From Pantoea sp. CCBC3-3-1 (GTDB lineage Bacteria > Pseudomonadota > Gammaproteobacteria > Enterobacterales > Enterobacteriaceae), in NCBI RefSeq assembly GCF_007981265.1, contig NZ_CP034363.1, positions 1,178,001 to 1,242,000 of the forward strand: a stretch of 64,000 bases of DNA, in the 5' to 3' direction. Positions 22,105-32,119 of the stretch are shown here, piece by piece. The notes beneath the pieces were generated by a model. The model searched no databases. It had not been told where the DNA came from and saw nothing but the letters and a program-made list of their open reading frames with translations. The stretch's first letter is position 1. Each line of letters starts with the position of its first letter. The translations under genes and the position numbers were made by a program.

Positions 22105-22485
22105 CTAAAACGAATGGCTCGCCTGAGCAGTGACGAAAGCGCATTCCTCTACAAAAATGTTGAACAGCCGCTTCGCTGATTTTTGCCATCGTTTGAGATC
22201 TTGAACATTAATGCCGTAATTACTGAAAAGCATAAACGTATCGTCAAGATATTCATCTATCTGGCTAATCAGATCGCTATCTTCGATATGCTTGATTTTG
22301 TAATTCATGGTAAAAGCAGCAATATGCTCAATCAAGTCGTTAAGCTGCAAATTTATTGCTGAAGTAGGATCGTTAACCCAACCGTGATGGCTGTCACCCA
22401 AGGTGGCAAGACTTTCATCATACAGGTTTTCACACAAAAATTTAAGCTGGGCGATATCATGCCTTTTTGGTGAGTATTCGTCCAT
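22105..22485 (-). CDS. tomB: TomB, Hha-partner antitoxin and biofilm modulator
   Basis: This 126-residue protein matches E. coli TomB (YbaJ) over [18 protein letters not shown]... to the middle and then diverges in its C-terminal tail. TomB counteracts Hha toxicity and affects biofilm and motility. GGAGGGG precedes the ATG by six bases. It is first in the tomB-hha operon. Confidence 0.96.
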   Translation of the reverse strand: MDEYSPKRHDIAQLKFLCENLYDESLATLGDSHHGWVNDPTSAINLQLNDLIEHIAAFTMNYKIKHIEDSDLISQIDEYLDDTFMLFSNYGINVQDLKRWQKSAKRLFNIFVEECAFVTAQASHSF

Positions 22486-22628
22486 CTTTTTCCCCTCCAT
22501 AGCGAGTGAAAAATGCCGTTAACGCAGGCTTTAGCGAGCGATTTGCCAGGAAGCGATTTTGGATATCTTACTCGTAATCTAAATAAATATAACCTGGTTA
22601 ACTCTATTTTGGAGGCTATTACCCAAAA

Positions 22629-22982
22629 TTACAATTCATCGGCAACGGAAGCGGGTTCCGTATCGATAAAATCAAAAACAAGTGCATCGGGCTGCCATTC
22701 AAAATTTACCGTTTGGATTGTTAACTGTTCACTATCAATATCAAGACAAGGGTTAAACACCCGCCAGCAAAAGCTGTAATTCATCTTATAACGCGAATGT
22801 TCTACATATTCTATAGAAATAATTTTTGTGCTGTCGGGAACATATTGCGCATTTTGTGAATACCACTGCAATGATCCGGTCAGCTCATCTTCTATTTTGG
22901 GAATAATCCGCTGAATAAATTGTTGTAGTTCAGCCGCATTTACTTCACGGAACCCGTCGCTGAAAGGAATACGTTTGCGCAT
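22629..22982 (-). CDS. Small protein of unknown function
   Basis: This 117-residue protein (MRKRIPFSDGFREVNAAELQQFIQ...) has GGAG five bases before its ATG and an acidic, Asp/Glu-rich C-terminus (DFIDTEPASVADEL). No signal peptide, membrane span or known motif is visible. It lies alone upstream of tomB on the same strand, in A+T-rich DNA. The family is not recognised. It is considered real because of the ribosome binding site and coherent composition. Confidence 0.65.
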   Translation of the reverse strand: MRKRIPFSDGFREVNAAELQQFIQRIIPKIEDELTGSLQWYSQNAQYVPDSTKIISIEYVEHSRYKMNYSFCWRVFNPCLDIDSEQLTIQTVNFEWQPDALVFDFIDTEPASVADEL

Positions 22983-23397
22983 TTTTTCTCCACAGAGTTA
23001 ATAAATGCTAATACAGATAATTGTTCTCAATGGCGGAATAATCAAGGTCGTATAAAAAAATATTAACTATCATGATGATTTGACTGTTAATTATTTTAGT
23101 CGGTAAAACGGCTTTCTGCGATAGAAAAACGAAAGAAGTTATAGATTTTTTTATATAACCCTGACGGGTATTCAATAATTTTCTGGAAATAATTAGATAC
23201 ACTTTGCGCCAGCAAAACAAGATGCTCTCAGTGTATGGTATTGTTATGTTATAACATACAGGTATGGCGGTTATGTATTTATCAAGGCCATTTGTTCTGT
23301 GCGGCACGCTTTTAACTCAACCGGCATGGGTGCGATTCGCGCTCGCTGCCTTTCTTGCAGGCTCATTGGTAGCCATCACCTGCTGGGCAATCTTCTG
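22983..23397. other. A+T-rich intergenic region before the zinc-type ABC operon
   Basis: This is a 415-nt stretch with no convincing gene. It should hold the promoter of the minus-strand small gene and that of the plus-strand importer operon. A Zur-type operator is at 23241-23257. An open frame on the minus strand (23008-23307) has no ribosome binding site. Confidence 0.6.
23241..23257 (+). promoter_or_regulatory. Zur-type operator of the metal ABC operon
   Basis: TTGTTATGTTATAACAT fits the enterobacterial Zur core ATGTTATANTATAACAT at 14 of 16 defined bases. An 18-nt string, TGTTATGTTATAACATAC, is shared exactly with the promoter of the L31B/L36B genes in the same orientation relative to transcription. 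Repression by zinc-loaded Zur is inferred. Confidence 0.8.
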
Positions 23398-24078
23398 ATG
23401 ATTAACATGACCAATCTTGTGGTGGGGTATCAGGGAAAGCGTGTCACGCCCAACATCAACGGCACCTTTCTGCCTGGCACAATGACTGCACTGACCGGAG
23501 CGAATGGGGCAGGTAAATCAACCCTGCTGAAAACGCTGGCGGGATTGCTTCCCGCCGTTAGCGGACATTTCGAGTTACCTCAGAGATGCAACATGGCATG
23601 GCTGCCTCAGCAATCAGAAATCGAGAAAAGTTTCCCCATCAGCGTCGTTGACCTGGTGGCGATGGGATGTTGGAAACAGTGTGGCTGGTTTGGGGCAATC
23701 GATCGCAGCATGCGGCAAAAAATCATGACGGCTCTGGAAAAAGTGGGCATGCGTGATTTTGCGACCGCTCAACCTGCGACACTCTCCGGCGGCCAGCTGC
23801 AACGGGTACTCTTTGCCCGACTCCTGGTCCAGGAGGCACGGTTGCTGCTGCTTGATGAGCCTTTTACCGGAATCGACAGCCAGACAATTGAGCTGCTGCT
23901 GGCATTACTGGCAGAAAGACACCGGGCAGGCTGTACCCTGATTGTGGTGCTGCATGACAGGGCCCTGGTTGGAAAATACTTTCCACAAACATTGCAATTG
24001 CTGACAGATCGGGCCGAATGGAGCAGCGCGCCTGCTGAGGTAATGTCCGCCAGTTTCGGCTATGAGAAGCAGGCATGA
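23398..24078 (+). CDS. Zinc-type ABC importer, ATP-binding subunit
   Basis: This 226-residue ATPase belongs to the ZnuC/MntB-like group. Walker A is GANGAGKST (34-42), the signature LSGGQLQR and Walker B LLLLDEP are intact, and the conserved His of the switch (VVLHD) is present. The start is uncertain: ATG at 23398 or the in-frame ATG at 23407, both with weak ribosome binding sites. It is followed with ATGA overlaps by the permease and binding protein. The upstream Zur-type site argues for zinc. Confidence 0.9.
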   Translation: MINMTNLVVGYQGKRVTPNINGTFLPGTMTALTGANGAGKSTLLKTLAGLLPAVSGHFELPQRCNMAWLPQQSEIEKSFPISVVDLVAMGCWKQCGWFGAIDRSMRQKIMTALEKVGMRDFATAQPATLSGGQLQRVLFARLLVQEARLLLLDEPFTGIDSQTIELLLALLAERHRAGCTLIVVLHDRALVGKYFPQTLQLLTDRAEWSSAPAEVMSASFGYEKQA

Positions 24079-24950
24079 TGATCCTCTCGCTTATCCATCC
24101 TTTTATTGAGTTTGGCTTTATGCGCCGTGCGCTGGTTGCTTGTGTTGCGCTTTCGCTTAGCGCCACGCCGTTAGGTCTCTTTTTGCTGTTACGCAGAATG
24201 AGCCTGGTCGGGGATGCGCTTTCTCATGCGGTATTGCCGGGAGCGGCTATCGGCTATCTGATATCTGGTTTGTCGCTGGTTGCCATGGGCGTTGGCGGCG
24301 TCATTGCCGGGCTGTCGGTTGCGCTGCTCTCAGGTGCAGTCAGCCGCTATACGCCCTTACGTGAAGATGCCAGTTTCGCGGGATTTTATCTCGGCTCGCT
24401 GGCGCTAGGCGTGACGCTGGTATCACTGCGCGGTTCCAGCGTAGATCTGCTGCATGTGCTATTTGGTTCACTGCTCGCGGTAGATAATCCCTCAATCCTG
24501 TTGGTCAGTACGATTGCCGCTGTTTCGTTACTGACGCTGGCCCTGATTTATCGTCCGCTGGTAATCGATGCTTTCGATCCTACTTTTTTACGTGCGCAAA
24601 GCCGTTGGGCCGCACCACGGGTTCACGGTATTTTCCTGATTCTGGTGGTGACTAATTTGGTAGCGGGTTTTCAGGTGCTCGGTACGCTGATGTGTGTGGG
24701 GCTAATGATGTTGCCTGCCGCCGCCGCGCGATTCTGGCGGCAGGAACTTCCGGGCATGATGGTTTGTGCGATGATCCTCGCTTTACTTGCCAGCTTTATC
24801 GGCCTGACCGCTTCATTTTATCTTGCGCTGCCCGCCGGCCCTGCCGTGGTACTCAGCGCCGCAATACTCTTTTTTATTTCGATTTTGCTCGGGCCATGCG
24901 GGGGCATTTTACGCATGCGCCTTTTTATTATTGGTAAGGAGAAAGTATGA
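24075..24950 (+). CDS. Zinc-type ABC importer, permease
   Basis: This 291-residue ABC-3 family membrane protein has about eight hydrophobic spans and the family motif SLVGDALSHAVLPGAAIGY near residues 43-61. Its ATG overlaps the ATPase stop (ATGATG), and its stop overlaps the next start, so all three subunits are translationally coupled. It is related to ZnuB/MntC-type permeases. Confidence 0.92.
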   Translation: MMILSLIHPFIEFGFMRRALVACVALSLSATPLGLFLLLRRMSLVGDALSHAVLPGAAIGYLISGLSLVAMGVGGVIAGLSVALLSGAVSRYTPLREDASFAGFYLGSLALGVTLVSLRGSSVDLLHVLFGSLLAVDNPSILLVSTIAAVSLLTLALIYRPLVIDAFDPTFLRAQSRWAAPRVHGIFLILVVTNLVAGFQVLGTLMCVGLMMLPAAAARFWRQELPGMMVCAMILALLASFIGLTASFYLALPAGPAVVLSAAILFFISILLGPCGGILRMRLFIIGKEKV

Positions 24951-25825
24951 AGAAGTTACCTGTTGCGCTGGCCGTCGCTGCGATGTTTATTGCGCCGCTG
25001 GCGATGGCAAAAACGGTGGACGCAGTCGCCAGTTTTTCAGTTTTAGCGGATATCGTGACTCAGGTGGGGGGGGAACATGTGCAGGTTAAAAGCCTGGTAG
25101 GGCCGAATGGCGATCCTCACAGCTTTGAGCCGACGCCACAGGATAGCCAGGCGCTGGCGAAGGCTGATGTGGTATTTGTCAGCGGACTGGGGCTGGAAGG
25201 ATGGATGGATCGTCTGATTTCCGCTTCAGACTATAAGGGCAAGGTGATTGTCGCTTCTCAAGGCGTTGCAACCCGCACTCTGGAAGAGGAAGGAAAAACC
25301 ATTACCGATCCACACGCCTGGAACAGCATGAAAAATGGGGTGATTTACGCGACTAACGTTATGAACGCGCTGATTGCGGCCGATCCGCAGGATGCCAGCG
25401 ACTTCCGTCAGCGTGGTACTGAATACATTAATCAGTTGCAAAAGCTGGACGGCTGGGCAGCAGCCAGCTTCGCCGCAATCCCTGCGACAAAACGTAAAGT
25501 CCTGACCAGTCATGATGCTTTTGGCTATTTTGGCCAACGCTATAGCGTTAGTTTTATGTCGCCGGTTGGTTTTTCAACCGAGTCGGAAGCGAGCGCTGCA
25601 AATGTGGCCGGTTTAATTACTCAGCTGAGAAAAGAGCATATTGGCCGCTACTTTATTGAGAATCAGACCGACCCACGGCTGGTGAAACAAATTGCTAATG
25701 CAACGGGTGCCCGGCCCGGCGGCGAACTGTATCCTGAAGCATTAACGAAAAAGGGCGGCGAAGCGGATACCTACCAGGCAGCGTTTAAGCATAACGTCAA
25801 CGTGATGCTGACCAGCATGAAATAA
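24947..25825 (+). CDS. Zinc-type ABC importer, periplasmic binding protein
   Basis: This 292-residue cluster A-I metal-binding protein has a signal peptide (cleavage after AMA, residue 21). Likely ligands are His58 (GDPHSF), His123 (DPHAW) and His189 (TSHDAFGYF), the three-His set typical of ZnuA rather than the two-His plus Glu set of manganese proteins. It lacks the His-rich loop of E. coli ZnuA. It is last in the operon and followed by a terminator. Confidence 0.9.
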   Translation: MKKLPVALAVAAMFIAPLAMAKTVDAVASFSVLADIVTQVGGEHVQVKSLVGPNGDPHSFEPTPQDSQALAKADVVFVSGLGLEGWMDRLISASDYKGKVIVASQGVATRTLEEEGKTITDPHAWNSMKNGVIYATNVMNALIAADPQDASDFRQRGTEYINQLQKLDGWAAASFAAIPATKRKVLTSHDAFGYFGQRYSVSFMSPVGFSTESEASAANVAGLITQLRKEHIGRYFIENQTDPRLVKQIANATGARPGGELYPEALTKKGGEADTYQAAFKHNVNVMLTSMK

Positions 25826-25850
25826 CACTGAGCATTAACCGTGGGGAAAA

Positions 25851-25880
25851 CAAAAAGGGCCGCATAATGCGGCCCTTGTT
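25851..25880. terminator. Terminator between the ABC operon and rpmJ2
   Basis: AAGGGCCGCAT pairs with ATGCGGCCCTT (25855-25877), with T-rich flanks on both strands, so it can serve both convergent units. Confidence 0.85.
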
Positions 25881-25882
25881 GT

Positions 25883-26023
25883 TTAGCGCTTTTTCTTCCT
25901 GCCCTGTACGGCCTTAAAGCGCGGATTGCTTTTACAGATAACAAAAACGCGGCCGTGGCGACGCACAACTTTGCAATCCTGATGACGTTTTTTGGCTGAA
26001 GCCAGCGAACTCAATACCTGCAT
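25883..26023 (-). CDS. rpmJ2: Ribosomal protein L36, zinc-independent paralogue
   Basis: This 46-residue protein ends [16 protein letters not shown] and matches E. coli YkgO. It lacks the zinc-binding Cys/His set of the housekeeping L36. It replaces that protein in the ribosome under zinc limitation, freeing zinc. AAGGAGG lies four bases upstream of the ATG. It follows rpmE2 by nine bases in one operon. Confidence 0.96.
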   Translation of the reverse strand: MQVLSSLASAKKRHQDCKVVRRHGRVFVICKSNPRFKAVQGRKKKR

Positions 26024-26032
26024 ACTGCCTCC

Positions 26033-26284
26033 TTATTTTTTGAAGAAATGACCAAAACGCTGGTTGAAGCGATGCGCACTGCCTTCTTTCGTAAACTCTT
26101 TCTGTTTACCGGTGTAGTACGGGTGCGAAGCAGATGAAACATCGAGAGGGATGTAGGGCAGCGTTTTGCCATCCAGCTCGACGGTGCGATCGGTTTTGAT
26201 GGTAGAACCGACGATAAAGTAAGTGTCAGCGCTGGTATCGTGGAAAGCCACGGTACGGTAAACCGGATGAATATTTTCTTTCAT
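26033..26284 (-). CDS. rpmE2: Ribosomal protein L31 type B, zinc-independent
   Basis: This 83-residue protein ([20 protein letters not shown]...) is the Cys-free form of L31 corresponding to E. coli YkgM. Under zinc starvation it displaces the zinc-containing L31. GAGG is seven bases before the start. It is the first gene of the pair with rpmJ2, with a Zur-type operator 22 bases upstream of the start. Confidence 0.97.
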   Translation of the reverse strand: MKENIHPVYRTVAFHDTSADTYFIVGSTIKTDRTVELDGKTLPYIPLDVSSASHPYYTGKQKEFTKEGSAHRFNQRFGHFFKK

Positions 26285-26305
26285 AAATCCTCTTTGCTGA
26301 TTCGT

Positions 26306-26322
26306 ATGTTATAACATAACAT
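26306..26322 (-). promoter_or_regulatory. Zur-type operator of rpmE2-rpmJ2
   Basis: On the minus strand the site reads ATGTTATGTTATAACAT, matching 15 of 16 defined bases of the Zur core. It shares 18 nt exactly with the operator of the neighbouring metal ABC operon. Confidence 0.85.
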
Positions 26323-26430
26323 TATTATGCCCACCACAGGCTGGAATTGCAACAGGGTGAGTCTGTTGCTAAAGCAATGCGTCAGCAGAGAGGAAAGGGG
26401 GAAAACCGGTCTGTAGGGAGAAAAAAGGCA

Positions 26431-26459
26431 AAAAAAAGAGGCCGCAATTGCGGCCTCTT
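26431..26459 (-). terminator. acrAB terminator (minus strand)
   Basis: On the minus strand AAGAGGCCGCAA pairs with TTGCGGCCTCTT and is followed by a T run. Confidence 0.88.
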
Positions 26460-26475
26460 GAGGTATCACCCAAAT

Positions 26476-29400
26476 TTAATGGTGAGATTCGTTTGTCGTT
26501 GAAGGCTCAAGCTCTTCTTTATTCTTACCGAAGCGGCGGCGTACCACCACAAAGAATACCGGTACAAAGAAGATAGCCAGAATGGTGGCTGTTACCATGC
26601 CGCCCATTACGCCGGTACCTACTGCGTTCTGCGCGCCAGAACCTGCACCGGTACTGATTGCCAACGGCAGTACGCCGAGGATAAAGGCCAGTGAGGTCAT
26701 CAGAATTGGACGCAAACGCATGCGAACCGCTTCCAGGGTGGCTTCCACCAGGCCTTTGCCTTCTTTTTCCATCAGGTCTTTGGCGAATTCTACGATTAAG
26801 ATCGCATTCTTCGCCGACAGCCCAATGGTTGTCAGCAGGCCTACCACGAAGTAAACGTCATTACTCAGTCCACGTATCGTAGTAAACAGCAGCGCACCTA
26901 TGACCCCAAGCGGAACCACCAGCATAACTGAGAAAGGAATAGACCAGCTCTCGTACAGCGCCGCCAGACAGAGGAACACCACAATCAGCGAGATGGCATA
27001 AAGTGCTGGTGCCTGGTTACCTGAGAGGCGTTCCTGATAGGACATTCCAGTCCACTCATAACCAATCCCCTGTGGCAGTTTTCCAGCCAGCTCTTCCATC
27101 AGGTTCATCGCATCGCCTGAGCTTTTACCCGGTGCAGCCTGTCCTAAAATTTCCATGGACGGCAGGCCGTTATAGCGCTCAAGACGTGGCGAACCATACT
27201 GCCATCTTGCGCTGGCGAAGGCGGAGAACGGCACCATTTCACCGTTTGTTGCGCGCACGTACCATTTATTAATGTCGTCCGGCAACATACGGGAATCAGC
27301 CTGGCCCATGACGTAAACTTTCTTCACACGACCGCGATCGATAAAGTCATTAACGTAAGAGCCGCCCCAGGATGCACCCAGCGTTGTATTGATATCAGAG
27401 ATAGAGACGCCAAGCGCTTCGGCCTTCTCCTGATCGATAGTCAGCTTGTACTGCGGCGTATCTTCCATGCCGTTTGGACGCAGGCCAACGATGGTATCAG
27501 AATGCTCCGCAGCCATGCCAAGCAGCTGATTACGCGCCTTAGTCAACGCGTCATGCCCAAGGTTAGCCTGATCGATCAGCTCAAAGTCGAAGCCGGTAGC
27601 GTTACCCAGTTCGATAATTGCCGGCAGGTTGAACGGAATAACCATGGCATCTTTGATCGCACCAAACGCCTGCATGGCACGACCGGCAATCCCTTCAACC
27701 TTGTTTTCCGAGCCGCTACGTTCTTCCCACGGCTTAAGGCTGACGAAGGCGATACCGGTGTTCTGTCCACGACCCGCAAAGCCAAAGCCGTTAACCGTAA
27801 ACACGGAACGCACGTTGTCTTTTTCTTTGGTCAGGAAGTAATCCGTTACCTGGTCGAGCACCTTCTGCGTACGGCCCTGCGTTGCGCCAGCCGGCAGCTG
27901 AGCCTGAGCCAGCAGCAGACCCTGATCTTCTTCCGGCAGGAAGGAGCTTGGCAGCTTCACGAACATGTACGCCATACCAACCACGATCACCAGGTAAATC
28001 AGCAAGTAACGGCCGGTGCTGCGAATGATGTGGCCAACGCTGTCGGTGTAGTGATGGGTGCTTTTTTCAAACAGGCGGTTAAACCAGCCAAAGAAACCGG
28101 TGGTTTTACCGTGATCGCCTTGCTTGATTGGCTTCAGCATCGTGGCACAGAGCGCCGGCGTCAGAATCAACGCGACGATCACTGACAGCACCATGGCTGA
28201 AACAATGGTGATGGAGAACTGGCGGTAGATCACACCGGTTGAGCCACCAAAGAAGGCCATCGGGATAAATACGGCTGACAGCACCAGGGCAATCCCCACC
28301 AGCGCGCCCTGAATCTGCCCCATCGACTTGCGGGTAGCTTCTTTTGGCGGCAGGCCTTCATCGGCCATCACGCGCTCGACGTTTTCCACCACCACGATCG
28401 CATCATCAACCAGCAAGCCTATCGCCAGCACCATCCCGAACATCGTCAGCGTGTTTATCGAATAACCAAACGCGCTGATAATGCCGAAAGTCCCTAACAG
28501 AACTACGGGCACCGCAATCGTTGGGATCAGGGTGGCGCGGAAGTTCTGCAGGAACAGATACATGACGATGAACACCAGCACAATCGCTTCGACCAGGGTC
28601 TTAACCACTTCCTGAATGGAGATCTTAACGAACGGCGTGGTGTCGTACGGATAAACCACTTTCAGACCGGCCGGGAAGAACGGTTCCAGTTTACCCAGCT
28701 CCGCTTTTACCGCGGCTGCCGTATCCAGTGCGTTAGCACCGGTCGCCAGCTTGATACCGATACCGGAGGCAGGTTTACCGTTATAGCGAGCAACGATCTC
28801 GTAGTTTTCACCGCCAAGCTCGATCTTCGCCACGTCTTTCAACAGCACGCGCGAACCGTCTGAGTTAACTTTCAGCAGAATTTTGCCAAACTCATCCGTT
28901 GAGGTCAGACGCGTCTGAGCAATGATAGAGGCGTTAAGCTGCTGGCCTGGGATCGGCGGGGAGCCCCCTAACTGACCGGCTGCAACCTGGGCGTTCTGCG
29001 CGGTGATCGCGCTGATAACGTCAACCGGCGTCAGCTGATAGTTATTCAGCTTGTGCGGATCCATCCAGATACGCATTGCATATTGCGCACCGAATATCTG
29101 AGTATCACCTACGCCGAGGGTACGGCTGATAGGATCTTTGATATTCGACGCCACATAGTCCGCAATGTCGTTTTGCGTCATGGTGCCGTCATCGCTAACG
29201 AAACCGGCCACCATCAGGAAGCTGCTGGAGGATTTTTGAACCTGAATCCCCTGCTGTTGTACTTCCTGCGGCAGCAACGGCGTTGCCAGCTGCAGTTTGT
29301 TCTGCACCTGAACCTGCGCGATATCCGGATCGGTACCCGACTGGAAAGTCAGCGTTAGCTGTAAGGTGCCGGATGAATCGCTGTTTGATGACATATACAT

Positions 29401-29625
29401 CAGGCCATCAATACCGTTCATGTTTTGCTCAATAACCTGGGTTACGGAGTCCTGCAGCGTTTTTGCATCGGCGCCTGGATAGGTAGCGCGAATCTGTACG
29501 GCCGGTGGCGCAACATTAGGATATTGCTCAATCGGCAGTTTTAGAATCGACAGCACGCCCACCAGCATAATAATGATGGCGATAACCCACGCAAAGATGG
29601 GGCGATCGATAAAGAACTTAGCCAT
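26476..29625 (-). CDS. acrB: AcrB, RND multidrug efflux pump
   Basis: This 1049-residue inner-membrane trimeric proton antiporter exports bile salts, dyes and many antibiotics through AcrA and TolC. It has twelve membrane spans in two halves and two large periplasmic loops. The proton-relay Asp pair ([14 protein letters not shown], residues 407-408 by E. coli numbering) and Lys ([15 protein letters not shown]) are present. The length equals E. coli AcrB. It lies 17 bases downstream of acrA in one operon. Confidence 0.98.
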   Translation of the reverse strand: MAKFFIDRPIFAWVIAIIIMLVGVLSILKLPIEQYPNVAPPAVQIRATYPGADAKTLQDSVTQVIEQNMNGIDGLMYMSSNSDSSGTLQLTLTFQSGTDPDIAQVQVQNKLQLATPLLPQEVQQQGIQVQKSSSSFLMVAGFVSDDGTMTQNDIADYVASNIKDPISRTLGVGDTQIFGAQYAMRIWMDPHKLNNYQLTPVDVISAITAQNAQVAAGQLGGSPPIPGQQLNASIIAQTRLTSTDEFGKILLKVNSDGSRVLLKDVAKIELGGENYEIVARYNGKPASGIGIKLATGANALDTAAAVKAELGKLEPFFPAGLKVVYPYDTTPFVKISIQEVVKTLVEAIVLVFIVMYLFLQNFRATLIPTIAVPVVLLGTFGIISAFGYSINTLTMFGMVLAIGLLVDDAIVVVENVERVMADEGLPPKEATRKSMGQIQGALVGIALVLSAVFIPMAFFGGSTGVIYRQFSITIVSAMVLSVIVALILTPALCATMLKPIKQGDHGKTTGFFGWFNRLFEKSTHHYTDSVGHIIRSTGRYLLIYLVIVVGMAYMFVKLPSSFLPEEDQGLLLAQAQLPAGATQGRTQKVLDQVTDYFLTKEKDNVRSVFTVNGFGFAGRGQNTGIAFVSLKPWEERSGSENKVEGIAGRAMQAFGAIKDAMVIPFNLPAIIELGNATGFDFELIDQANLGHDALTKARNQLLGMAAEHSDTIVGLRPNGMEDTPQYKLTIDQEKAEALGVSISDINTTLGASWGGSYVNDFIDRGRVKKVYVMGQADSRMLPDDINKWYVRATNGEMVPFSAFASARWQYGSPRLERYNGLPSMEILGQAAPGKSSGDAMNLMEELAGKLPQGIGYEWTGMSYQERLSGNQAPALYAISLIVVFLCLAALYESWSIPFSVMLVVPLGVIGALLFTTIRGLSNDVYFVVGLLTTIGLSAKNAILIVEFAKDLMEKEGKGLVEATLEAVRMRLRPILMTSLAFILGVLPLAISTGAGSGAQNAVGTGVMGGMVTATILAIFFVPVFFVVVRRRFGKNKEELEPSTTNESHH

Positions 29626-29642
29626 GGATCAACGGCTCCTGT

Positions 29643-30827
29643 TTAAGACTGCGGTTGTTCAGATTTTGCCTGCGCGGCATCGTCTGCACTCACTTCCTGC
29701 GGCGTCACCTGCGCACCGGCTTTGGCACGTTGAATACCGGTGGTAATCACTTTATCGCCTTCCTTCAGGCCAGCCGTTACCAGCCATTTGTCGCCGATAG
29801 CTTGATCCGTCGTCAGATTACGGGATTCCACTTTATTATCTGCGCCAACAACCATTGCCGTTGCCTGGCCCGTTGGCGTACGGGTCACCGCCTGCTGTGG
29901 CACTAACAGCGCCGCAGGGTTGGTGCCTTCTTCCAGACGTGCACGCACAAACATGCCGGGCAGTAAAGCGTGATCCGGGTTCGGGAATACCGCACGCAGC
30001 GTAATGGAGCCGGTCGTTTCATCAACGGTGACATCAGAGAATTCTAATGTTCCGCTCTGAGCATATTCGCTACCATTTTGCATCAGCAGCTTAACCTGAG
30101 CTTTGCCGTCAGCCTGCTGCAGCTTGCCAGAGTTCAGCTCTTCACGCAGACGTGTGAAATCTTCACTGGATTGGGTCACGTCAACGTAAATAGGATCGAG
30201 CTGCTGAACTGTGGCCAGAGCAGTGGTCTGAGCGTTCTGCACCAGTGCACCTTCCGTGACGGAAGATTTACCGATGCGGCCGCTGATAGGCGAGGTCACT
30301 TTGGTATAAGCAAGGTTGATACGAGCTGTTTCAACGCTGGCCTTCGCCACCTGAACTGCGGCGGCAGTCTGGCTTTGCGTGGAAATAGCGTTGTCATAGT
30401 CTTGCTGGCTGATGTACTTAGTACCCAGCAGCGGCTTATAGCGCTTCACGGTCAATGCCGCGATCTGTGCGTTAGCCTGAGCCTGTGCTAAATCCCCTTT
30501 GGCGCTGTCGTAAGCGGCCTGATAAGTGGCCGGATCGATCTGATAAAGCGATTGTCCCGCTTTAATATCGCTGCCTTCCACAAAATTACGCTTCAGGATA
30601 ATGCCTGAAACCTGAGGGCGAACTTCGGCAACGCGGTACGAGGATGTACGGCCCGGAAGATCGGTAGTAATTTTTAGCGGAGCGCTCTTCAGGGTGACGA
30701 CACCGACCTCGGGGGCTTTCTGCTCACCGCCCTGTTGCGCATCTTTATTATCACATCCTGTTAGCACTAAGCTGCCTGAAAGCATCAGAACGGCCGCCAG
30801 AGGCGTTAACCCTCTGTTTTTGTTCAT
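29643..30827 (-). CDS. acrA: AcrA, periplasmic adaptor lipoprotein of AcrAB-TolC
   Basis: This 394-residue membrane-fusion protein has lipobox LTGC (Cys25), beta-barrel and lipoyl domains and an alpha-helical hairpin (about 100-170, rich in Ala/Gln). It links AcrB to TolC. GAGG lies seven bases before the start. It is divergent from acrR, with the AcrR operator between. Confidence 0.98.
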   Translation of the reverse strand: MNKNRGLTPLAAVLMLSGSLVLTGCDNKDAQQGGEQKAPEVGVVTLKSAPLKITTDLPGRTSSYRVAEVRPQVSGIILKRNFVEGSDIKAGQSLYQIDPATYQAAYDSAKGDLAQAQANAQIAALTVKRYKPLLGTKYISQQDYDNAISTQSQTAAAVQVAKASVETARINLAYTKVTSPISGRIGKSSVTEGALVQNAQTTALATVQQLDPIYVDVTQSSEDFTRLREELNSGKLQQADGKAQVKLLMQNGSEYAQSGTLEFSDVTVDETTGSITLRAVFPNPDHALLPGMFVRARLEEGTNPAALLVPQQAVTRTPTGQATAMVVGADNKVESRNLTTDQAIGDKWLVTAGLKEGDKVITTGIQRAKAGAQVTPQEVSADDAAQAKSEQPQS

Positions 30828-30916
30828 AAATAAACCTCGAGTGTCCGATATCGATTGTTCAATGGATCACAAACCCATAAACCCATTGCTGCGTTTAAAT
30901 TATGGTCGTGCTATGT

Positions 30917-30940
30917 TACATACATTCGCAAATGTATGTA
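30917..30940. promoter_or_regulatory. AcrR operator
   Basis: This is a 24-nt inverted repeat with arms TACATACATT and AATGTATGTA, nearly the same as the E. coli AcrR site. It lies between divergent acrA and acrR and should repress both. Confidence 0.92.
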
Positions 30941-30968
30941 AGTCTACCCTGATTGTAAAAGTCACCCT

Positions 30969-31610
30969 ATGGCACGAAAAACCAAACAGCAGGCGTTAGA
31001 AACGCGAAATCACATCCTTGACGCGGCGATTGCAAGGTTTTCCGAGCATGGCGTAGCTAAAACTTCGCTGGCCGATATTGCAACGGCGGCTGGCGTAACG
31101 CGTGGCGCAATTTACTGGCATTTCAAAAACAAAACTGATTTGCTCAATGAAATCTGGGCCCAGTCAGAAAGTGGACTGGAAAACTTAGAGCTTGAGTATC
31201 AATTAAAACACCCATCTGATCCACTCTCCGTCATGCGCGCCATGCTAACGTATGTGCTTGAAGCCACTGTACACGACGCTCGCCGACGTTCACTTATGGA
31301 AATTATTTTTCATAAGTGCGAGTTTGTCGGCGAAATGACCACTTTACAGATGATGCAGCAAACGCTGTATCTGGAGTGCTACGAGAAGATCGAAGATGTC
31401 CTGCGCCAGTGTATGGCAGCAGGGCAGCTACCCGAAAACCTGGATACCCGACGCACGGCAGTTGTCATGCGGGGATATATCACGGGGATTATGGAAAACT
31501 GGCTGTTTATGCCGGAAAGCTTCGATCTGGCCGCCGACGCAACGCAACTGGTCGAGGTGCTGATTGATATGCTCAGGCATAGCCTGGCGCTGCGCCTGCC
31601 GGCAAATTAA
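30969..31610 (+). CDS. acrR: AcrR, TetR-family repressor of acrAB
   Basis: This is a 213-residue repressor. The TetR helix-turn-helix is at about residues 10-56 ([24 protein letters not shown]), and a C-terminal drug-binding domain follows. It is divergent from acrAB across its operator. The stop overlaps the convergent rsmS end by four bases. E. coli has mscK next to it; that gene is absent here. Confidence 0.97.
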   Translation: MARKTKQQALETRNHILDAAIARFSEHGVAKTSLADIATAAGVTRGAIYWHFKNKTDLLNEIWAQSESGLENLELEYQLKHPSDPLSVMRAMLTYVLEATVHDARRRSLMEIIFHKCEFVGEMTTLQMMQQTLYLECYEKIEDVLRQCMAAGQLPENLDTRRTAVVMRGYITGIMENWLFMPESFDLAADATQLVEVLIDMLRHSLALRLPAN

Positions 31611-31774
31611 CGGTTTGCTTCCTCGTCCGGTGCAGCGGACACCTTTTTTTCAAAGTCTCGCTGCACAATAGCCAGCGCATTGAGAACGGTTTGGGGAGCA
31701 ATCTGGTTTTCTTCCAACAGCATAATCAAATCCACAGCCAGCCTGACCTCTTCAGGCGCGGTGTCCAGTGACAT
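31607..31774 (-). CDS. rsmS: RsmS (YbaM), small pleiotropic regulator
   Basis: This 55-residue acidic protein ([20 protein letters not shown]...) aligns along its length with E. coli YbaM, known as RsmS in soft-rot enterobacteria, where it affects secondary metabolism and virulence. AAGGAG lies seven bases before the ATG. The stop overlaps the acrR stop. The molecular mechanism is unknown. Confidence 0.9.
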   Translation of the reverse strand: MSLDTAPEEVRLAVDLIMLLEENQIAPQTVLNALAIVQRDFEKKVSAAPDEEANR

Positions 31775-31807
31775 ATTCTTTCTCCTTTTTGTATAAAGCC
31801 AGCCCGG

Positions 31808-32053
31808 TTAAATACGCAGTTTCTTGATCACTAACACCATCAGCAATGAGCCCGCCAGCGCAATCAGTAAGGCTCGGGGATCGCTTTGCGCCAGGGTTCC
31901 GTAGTTGAAAAAGGCAGCAATATAGCCCCCGATTAATGCCCCAACGATGGCCAGCACCAGCGTGGGGATCAAACCGCCTGGCCGTCCGGGAAAAAAGCGC
32001 CGGGTCAAAAAGCCGGTCAATATCCCGATGATTATCCACGAAAGAAGTCCCAT
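31808..32053 (-). CDS. GlsB/YeaQ/YmgE-family small membrane protein
   Basis: This 81-residue protein has three hydrophobic segments and the family's Gly-rich pattern (GLLSWIIIGILTGFLTRRFFPGR, then LVLAIVGALIGGYI). The family is labelled transglycosylase-associated, but its function is unclear. GGAGG lies seven bases upstream of the ATG. It sits between rsmS and priC, where E. coli has no gene. Confidence 0.85.
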   Translation of the reverse strand: MGLLSWIIIGILTGFLTRRFFPGRPGGLIPTLVLAIVGALIGGYIAAFFNYGTLAQSDPRALLIALAGSLLMVLVIKKLRI

Positions 32054-32119
32054 CCGTTGCCTCCAGTCAGCATTATTCAGCAAGTATAGCAAGGTTGCTC
32101 CGGTCGATTAGGCGTACCC

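Noticed and set aside
23008..23307. 99-codon minus-strand frame in the A+T-rich region
   Set aside because: It is a chance frame in A+T-rich DNA across the Zur operator, with no ribosome binding site.
31752..32039. 95-codon minus-strand frame overlapping the GlsB-like gene
   Set aside because: The alternative frame gives a typical three-span GlsB-family protein with a good ribosome binding site; this one does not.
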